From Schistosoma haematobium (Eukaryota > Platyhelminthes > Trematoda > Strigeidida > Schistosomatidae): DNA of 64,000 nucleotides. The DNA is taken from assembly GCF_000699445.3 (NCBI RefSeq), contig NC_067200.1:11387450-11451449 (forward strand), in the 5' to 3' direction. Below, one piece after another: positions 25,701-34,700 of the stretch (positions within the stretch are counted from its first letter, which is position 1; each line of letters begins with the position of its first letter). A program made the translations under genes and the position numbers. The notes beneath the pieces were generated by a model, which made no database searches, was not told where the DNA came from, and saw only the letters and a program-made list of their open reading frames with translations.

Positions 25701-28700
25701 TAAAACTTTTTCAGCAAATATATATATATGTTACTTCGATTATAAACACAAATGAATATGTGTAAGTATAATCAAGGTAGGGTGATTTTGTTCATTGTAA
25801 TCAACAATAAAAAGACACAAAATAACTGAAAACTTTTGTTATAGTGAACAGTGAAAACTAACATATAATACAAGTTGTTTTATGAAACCAATTTAACCAG
25901 TAATCTTACCAACCATTTAATTGATTGATTAATTAATTAATTAAATGATTAATTCTAAAAAAAAACGCTTAATAATTTACCTGAAGAAGACCTTGTATCA
26001 CACGTAAAGTGATTAATAATTCAGCACGAATACGTGCTGCGGTTGGTACACAAAATTCCGTGATAGCACATCCAAATAAACTAGAAAAAATAACCCATTT
26101 AGGACCAAAACGAAACGCTAATATTCCACCTGGAAAGATAAAAGAAAAAAACAATTCTAGAGATAACATTTTATAGTGTAAAATAATAAACAATTTCAGT
26201 CAGTCAATCATCTACAAGGTAGGACTAGGCACATACACGCATTGATTCAAATTACCATACCTTATTAGCACAACAAAATGAACACCGAATTCATAGAAGC
26301 AGTTACTTCGATGGTAGTAATAAAAAATGATTGCATATAAGACAGAATTAGTTCGTAGGAAGAAAGGTATAAATTAATTTCATTCTCATGGTTTAAGGGA
26401 AGACAAAGAGTGTATACACCGACGCCACTGTGATCGATTCTGAGCCATGTCACCCAGATTACCTATCCGTTAGTTACGACAGCTGCACGGCCCCCAACCA
26501 AGTAGTCTGCATCTACCAACATGGCTCAAACCAGAAGTTAGTGACTTTCTGGACTGACACCGCGTTTCGGTTTGGCTGCTCTTAACCTTCTTCTATCTGT
26601 CTCCAACACTAGCCAGCATTATGTACATGTAAAAAGTTTGACAGAAAATGTGATATGTTTTTCTTCTTGCAAAATAACAGTAACTAATATTTTTATAACG
26701 AATTATGAACAGAAGTCCAATGTGTTTAAAACAAAAATCACAGACCAAACTTAGTTATAAATTCACTGAGATTCAGGAAGTAGTTAACAGTATAGAACTC
26801 CTCAATAATATGTTGAGAACTAAACTTAGAACTTTCACGTCTCTCTCAGTAAAGCCTTAACCTTTAGATCACTAACCTAGCATCCTACGGTTTACATGTT
26901 CAATTTCAATTACTTTGCAATTTTATGCGACCATTTTTCAGTGTCATCGGTGAGCTCCTCTACAATCAATACAGTTGAACTCCATTCGCCACGTTTTTTT
27001 TCACTAAAACTCTAGGACTCATCTCTGGAGATAAAGTTATTATTACATCTATAACTGGTAAGATTTTATTAAGACTTGATCGAATAGAACTTGCCAATGG
27101 TTAGTCAATCAACCTGTTATATAAAGTCAGTCTATATAATATCATAAGGTGAAAATGTTTCGACCAAAAACATTGATTATTAAATTATATCACTGACCGC
27201 TTACTAATTAATTGAAATAGCGAAAGTGGACATGGTTAACCGGATGGGATTTCTGTCAAATATGTGGAATAACTGATGTTGACAAAAAGTCAAGACTGTG
27301 ACAAGATCCAAAGAAGAAGTGTCCAGGTTTCACTGACCTGGTAATGTGTTATAGTAATTGATGTAGGAGATCCAATTGTTTAACTAGGACTTATTTTTCA
27401 CCCTTTTAATGCATATTATTCCCTGATTTTAGAGACTAAATAGACTGGGAGAACAAAACTGGTTTACCAGCTAGTATAATTCAATTGATTAAAACTGAGA
27501 ACTGATTAAGAGTAGAGCTAAGTAGTTCAGTTGGGACAGTGTCCAGAAAGTAACTAGTTGTGTGCAGGTTTTACGTCATTCGAACTAGTAAATATTGTTG
27601 GACATCAAATTTGAGCAATCAAAGCACAAAATATTTAATCTAGTCATGTTAATCAACTTTATCAGCCATATACTTGAACACCAGAGCTATTTAAAATATC
27701 CGATACGAAAAGACTAGTTTGCCCAAGCAAAAATATTTCACATGGGGTTAGCTTTTTATAAAATCTACTCAATGTATCAAAAATCACTGTCCAATTCACT
27801 GAAATAGTTGGGATGCAATAACTATGAACTCGACACTAATGACCCTGAAATTCCGTATATATTACTATTACCAATTACAGTATGTAATATGAATAAAATA
27901 TATGCTAATTATATCATCATTTTACTAATATATCAGCGAGATCGTATGATTAGTGGTTTTTTAAAATTGAGTTCTTTTTGTATCAAATGAAAGACCTGAT
28001 CGTTCTATTACTGCGAATGACACAAACAATAGACAACAATAGAAAGAATTCGATCCTCACTTAAAAGACTACAAACTAATGACATTGGTCACTACTACTC
28101 AGGGATCAATCAACTGTAAATACTTCTCAGTCCTACAGAAGGTCAGTCGCTTCCCAAATAGCCCAGAAGTAACGTCAAAGGGCTGTAGTACTGAGTGACG
28201 TGGAATGGAGTCCGACAGGAACCACCAGTGGCCTCACAACTGCAGGTACACTTTGCTGACGAGTATGTCAACTAGCACGGGACCTAGGTCGAGCAGGGTT
28301 TCCTACGGACTATATCCAACCACCTAATATCAGATGAAATAAACGATTTTTGAAACGATAAACAAGGAAAGACATTTTCACTGATAAAACAGAAGCTAAT
28401 GTTCCTGAAAAAAGCAGTTTATCATCAAAACCTGTCGGGAAAAAATAATGAAATATGTCTATTTTAACTAATATACTTATATTGTGTTCATTCAATATTG
28501 CCATCCAAAAATGGTATAAGAAGTGAACTTCATTACATCCCTTCTCATTAACTAAAATCACTTAAAACTGTTAACACGTGCCTACTTACAATACTGTGTA
28601 TTTTCTCATACAACATTTTTCCTCAAATGAATTCATCAAAATCCAATAAATAGTCGTTTTTGATACTGAGTTACTATAGCACAATAGTTAAATGAATGGG

Positions 28701-31700
28701 AATTGTTCAAATATCCAAGTATAATGCATCTCTCGAATTTTAACTCAAACTCACTATAATAAAAACATTTTTCTAGTTTGCTTCACGATTCACAAAAGCT
28801 AGTTACTATACAAAAACTCTGATCTATCAGGGTTTCATGCACATGTCATCTAGACGTACCAACAAATTTGAGGAAAATGTTCGATCACATATCGTTCAGC
28901 TATATAGTTTTAGACTCTACAGCTCAGTCATCTACTCCGTGACTTACTTCCAGTGGGGACAAGTTATTTACAACTGATTGGTTACTGAATAATGACCAAT
29001 GCTGTATTTGTTTAGATATTTAGTGCCAACTAGAACGAAACACTTCCTGTCTATTTTCCTGCCGACTACTTTGAAACACCTGATATCCCAACATAGTTCA
29101 TATGATGTCAAGTCACTTAGACCGTGTTGGATGTGAGGCAGTTACCCGATAAAGACAATGGAAGATGGTCATTTAATGTCATGGGGTGACTGAGGTTAGA
29201 CATTAACACCACTTAATACCGACTCAGTGGTCTACAGGTTAATTGTTTACGCGCTAGATCGAAGGTTCTGGGTTTGAGTCTTGAGTGTGGGATTGTGAAC
29301 GCGCACTGCTGAGGATTTCCACACTAGGACGAAATGGACATCTAGTGCTTTCAAATTTTCAATGGTGGTCTAACTTGCATTAGTTCATAAACTAGTTAAT
29401 TCGATGAAACTATTTACAATTTGTCCACTGAATACCATAAAATATTGGCAAACCATAGAATTGCTGTTTGAGACCAAAAACATGCAGACCAAGAGTTAAA
29501 GAAGTAGAAAAACTACTACCAAGTACCAAACGGGAACTTAATTAATGTCCAGAGCTACTTTTCTTCAATGCCAACCATTTCAACAAAGCAAAACAATAAA
29601 ACAATCAAATTTTTGGTTATTGTTATCTGTCAACTATAGATCAAATTGTTAAGTTAAAATGTTTCTTGTCACTAGTATGATCCACTTATAATTCTCAGTA
29701 AACTAATGTACCTAGCATAACAGCTTTAAAGTTAATACATGAATTACTGAGTCATTGGAAAAAATGTATTTTCTTATAAATTACCATTTATCCGAAGTGC
29801 ACAAACCTAATGATTTTCTGAATTCTGTATTTTTGATAGAATGATAATATTAGCTCAATATATTGAGTACAACATACATATACACAAAATTATTATTATT
29901 TTGTATAGAAGATATAATAGTCGAATTCATCATACAACTTGTAATGATAAATTAAAGTCAATATTTACCATGATAAGTCTAAGGTAAGTACAAACTAATT
30001 ATGATTAGACAGTAGAGATATTTAATATATTAACATGATTCCTGTGACCCATATTTATACAATATTATAAAAGATCAATTTTCTAGTCTTTTTTTAATCA
30101 TTGTGTTTAATAAAAAAAACGGTTTAATGATTATCAAATGTTGCGTCATTTATGACGTAGGCGAGATATCTGTCCACCAACCAAAGGACGGGTTTACTGC
30201 GCAGCGGTTCGTTCCGTCCTACTTTATGGCAATGAAACATGGCCGGTAAGAGTAGAGGATATTCGTAGGTTACTAGTATTCGATCATAGGTGTCTTCGAA
30301 ACATTGCTCGTATATTCTGGGACCACTGAGTAAGTAATCCAGTTGTTAGGAAATGGGTCATAGGTAAGAATGGCAAATAAGTTGATGAAGTAGTGAAATT
30401 TCATTAGTTGAGATGACTGGGACACGTGTTACGTATGGCCAACCACCGACTGCCCCGACGTGAGATGTTTTCTGGTGTTGGAGTAGGTTGGAAGAAAACA
30501 AGGGGCGACCAAACCAAAACATGACACAACTCCATGAAGTCACTGACAAGTGGACTGAGTCATGTTGGTAGGGGTAGACTACCTGATTGGGATTCACGAG
30601 ATGATAGCAACCGATGGTTAGAGACCTTGAATGAAATGGCTCAAAATCATTTGCAATGGCTCAGGTGCATCCATTCCTTGTGTTCTCCTGAATTCTAATC
30701 TTCTGAATTCTTCATGTCCTTTTTTTCTTTTTCTCTTTCGAAAGTTATTTCACTGGATTCTAATCCTTGAATAACATTTTCAAACTCTAATCATTCTGAT
30801 TACTGCTTATACTTTTACTACCTCTACCACTACGGGATTCGAATCAACAATTGTATCTATGTGCTAATGTGGTCTGGCAGCTGTAACTGATGCACGTATG
30901 TACGAAGTTCTGCGTTGTTACTAACTGGCTGACTTACATGTTATAACTAGTTTAATAAATAGATTTCCAATTACTATTATGATCATTTTTTACTTATGTA
31001 TGTAGGATTACAATCCTGCAAATTGGTATGTTGAATGGGCGCATTTTCTGTTTAATTTTAAGTTCATAATTGACTTTTTTTCAAGGGAACGTCGAAATAA
31101 GTTTTATTTGGCATTAAGTTTTACATTTTAGATGATTTTTTTATTCCGAATGAATAATGTGGTGTGCATTGCTTATGTGGATGGATATAAGTAATATGTA
31201 GTAGGAATAAGAAATTCAATGCTTACCGGTGGAGATTGAAATCAAGAGAGGAGAAAGGAAAACAGGAATAATGGTGTGTAAAGGAAAACTCAAGGAAGAT
31301 ATGCAAATGATGAATTTAATGTATGATTTTCGTATTTTACAAAGCCACTGCGTAATTTACGTCAAATAATAAACTGGTTTACCATACCTGATTTTTCATC
31401 CACTACAGTAGTACCCCTTAGTATATTTCAACGTTCTAGATGATTTTTTTTGCATATGACCATGATGTCATCCACTAGTCGCTTACAAAGAAATAATCTC
31501 AATAGGATCTTCAGACAATTATTCAACATATGACATAAATATAGTGATGTGAAGTAACATTCATTGAAACACCATCAATCTACCAGAAGTACTTGTACTC
31601 AAATACCGATTGGAAATAGTCTTCCTCAAGGGATGTATTTGCAAAGAGAATTTGACGTTGAAAAAGACATTGCTTTATTGTCTATATCAGTCGAACACGG

Positions 31701-34700
31701 TTTAGCAGTTTCATTATCATTAGCCAAGGTTTGTTTAGATAATCAACATATGTATTTAAAACAATTAGTCCCTTTGATAAATTTCGATAATGATATTAGA
31801 AGACGAAGATTATCAGAACTATGTGATGAAAATGAACACAACTATTTACCAGTTTTATGAGTAACAAGGGATTTCACATAAAAGAAACGAACTACACACT
31901 TATCAGTGAGAGGGGTTTTTTGAGACTGGTAGATTTGGTGGTTTACATCACAAACTGACCTTAGTTAAACAACCATTGAAAACCAGGAGGCACTGGATAG
32001 CTCTTTCACGTTAGTATGGGATAACTCGGTAGTATGCGGCTGAAGTCACAATGACAGTTTAACCACGTTAGGTGTTAAACAGTTACTTACTCATCAGTTG
32101 GCAATATCGTGAATTCACTAAAGTTAAAGGCATAAACCCTCAGTGATATAAAGCTTGAGTACTCACCATGAGATATGATTAGCCTATATCCGATCCCCGA
32201 TGCGGTTGAAGATGTAAAATATTGATGATTCCTACACTTAAATAAAACAGCAGTTGACTGCCTCCTGGTTTTCAATGGTTGACTGGCTAAGATCATTTTG
32301 TATTGTAAACTATAATCAGAATAACAAAGGACAACATTCGAGGAATGAAGCTATCGTGTTTTACTGGCAGTTTATGGTTATTTTTTTGAAACTCAAAACG
32401 GCTTGTCGTGATCCTGAAAAAAACTAACACTGATAGCACAAATGCTTAAAAACAGCTGACTGGTTGTATAGACTTTTAATGCAACGCTATCTAGCGCTTT
32501 TTAAAACTTGCAATATTTCAAAATATCATAGTCGAAAAAATTGGATGAATCAAACTGAATAATCGAATAAGTGTGAAAAGACAGAAAAGAACAAATAAGT
32601 AGAAACTAAAACAGTTTACCCCAGAATTTTATGGTTAAGTAAAACTCAAAAGTATCTGCAACTTTGCTATTAACTTTGTGCCCATTTGATTCATTTAAAT
32701 CTCTACTGTCTCTACTGTCACAAACCAAAACCTATAATCTACATTTGAACAAAACCATCTGTAATTAGACTCACAGACTAATATCGTGCCCTTAAGCAAC
32801 AACTCTGATGTATGTCCTACTCAAGATGGAAATAAAATCAGTTATACACGTCGCCAACGTTATCTCATAGAAAGACTAATAAACCTCAAGTCATTATTCA
32901 CCACCATTATGATTCAGTGGTATCCTTCTAATACTGTAGCCACAGACAAATGAAAACGTTGTTCAAAACACCTGTCGAAACTTTTTTTATGACCAATTTA
33001 TCTAGCCTAATACTCTTCTAAGCATCTGAATAACTGAATATTTATAGTCTGAACAAACCGAATTCCGCGGTTTCTTGTGGAATACCTTGGACTATATAAG
33101 ATCAAAAGTGATTATATTGCGGTTTGCTAGACAGAATTCGATCAGAATACTCTCCAGCTTTACATATTTACACGTTATGGTTATTTAATTTTCACAGTTC
33201 AGCATGTCAACTCCACACCACTTAAAAAACAACGGCATTTTAATATGCGAGTAAACCTTTCGGTTTTCATCTTCTTAACACACCGAGTTTTAAGTTTTTT
33301 TGGTTTGGTTGAATCCTATTCGAGTCGATTTGTAGAGGGGAACATAAAAGGAAGTCAGAACAAGAAATCTGGAAACTCCGTCAAAAAAAATATTTTTAGG
33401 TGAATTTGGAATTTAACAAGAACTAAATTTTTGATGTACGTCTTATTCTTATCGTTACAATGACCTTGAACTATTACTACTTTATTTGGCACTAGAAAAT
33501 ATCTCCCCACTCTTTATATACTTTTCACAAATCCATGAGTTTATTCATGATAATTTCTGAGATCACTTCATTTCAGTTAAACCCGCCATTGCCAATAATT
33601 GTTACAAGAAAAACATTTTAATGATTTTATTTCATCCTTATTATCGATTATCAATTTTAAAGGGCATTCTTCGTGGGTTTAGTCATTTTAGCTAGCTTGC
33701 AAATGTAGTCCTGTACACGTGAAAGGCTACTACAAGTTGTACTCTTCTCGATATTATCTCAGATCTCCTGGTGTTCTCACCATATTTCCAATAAATTGCC
33801 TAGACTACTTAAGTTAGGGAGAGCCTTAACTACAGATTATGTGACGTTCCAATAACCTTGAGCTCTAAGTTGATTTGCATCCATTAGCTAAATGGAATTG
33901 CAGATGAGAAAGCTATTTACGAAGTCTGGTACCACTCCACCTACTAGACACGAATCACAATGTGAATTTGCAATCAAAAGTCATAAAGCTGACTTTTATA
34001 TTCATAAAAAGTCAGTAGTTAACCTTCAACTGCGTTATTAAAATTGTAACTCTTTTACAATTGAGCGTAACCATAATTTAATGAGCTGATCTTCATACGT
34101 TCATACTTCCGCTCCAAGCGTTTAAGACTTTTGTTACGTCACCCATAAATTTATCTCAGTATCTCAGACATTTCACTGGCCTTACAATCTCAAGTAATTA
34201 TAAAAAATCCTTTTTAAAGTAATTGAATTTTCGAATTTTTTATACTGCACACAGTTTCTTCGTGGGCAGTTTAATGCTAACATTGGGCTATCAGCTAGAA
34301 ATAATTAAATATATTGGCTCGCATGAAGCTAAAACAGGAAAAAATACGACAGACTCATAGTGTTCTGAAGATAGTGTCTTTCTTGCTTTGGAAAAATTTT
34401 TGAAGAGAACCAAGTGAATGAATTTACTGTCATAATGTCTTATATTTTGTATTTCATATAATTAATGATATTCAGAGCCGTCAAAAAGTGGTCGAAAGAG
34501 GCTAATAAATAAACTGACGATTAGAATTCATTTTTCATACAGAATGGTCAACAGGCAATTTACATCAGCCTTAACAATAAACAAGAAACTGAACCTACAC
34601 AGAAATACTTCAATCATTAACACAGGTCAACTGAACTGCTGTTGTTATCACTAAAGAATGAAGATAGTGTTTCTGACATTAAATAACGATTACATCTAAG

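Noticed and set aside
28310..28561. 83-codon minus-strand frame inside transporter intron 2
   Set aside because: Begins inside a tRNA-like repeat and has no family motif; exons 2 and 3 already join in phase without it.
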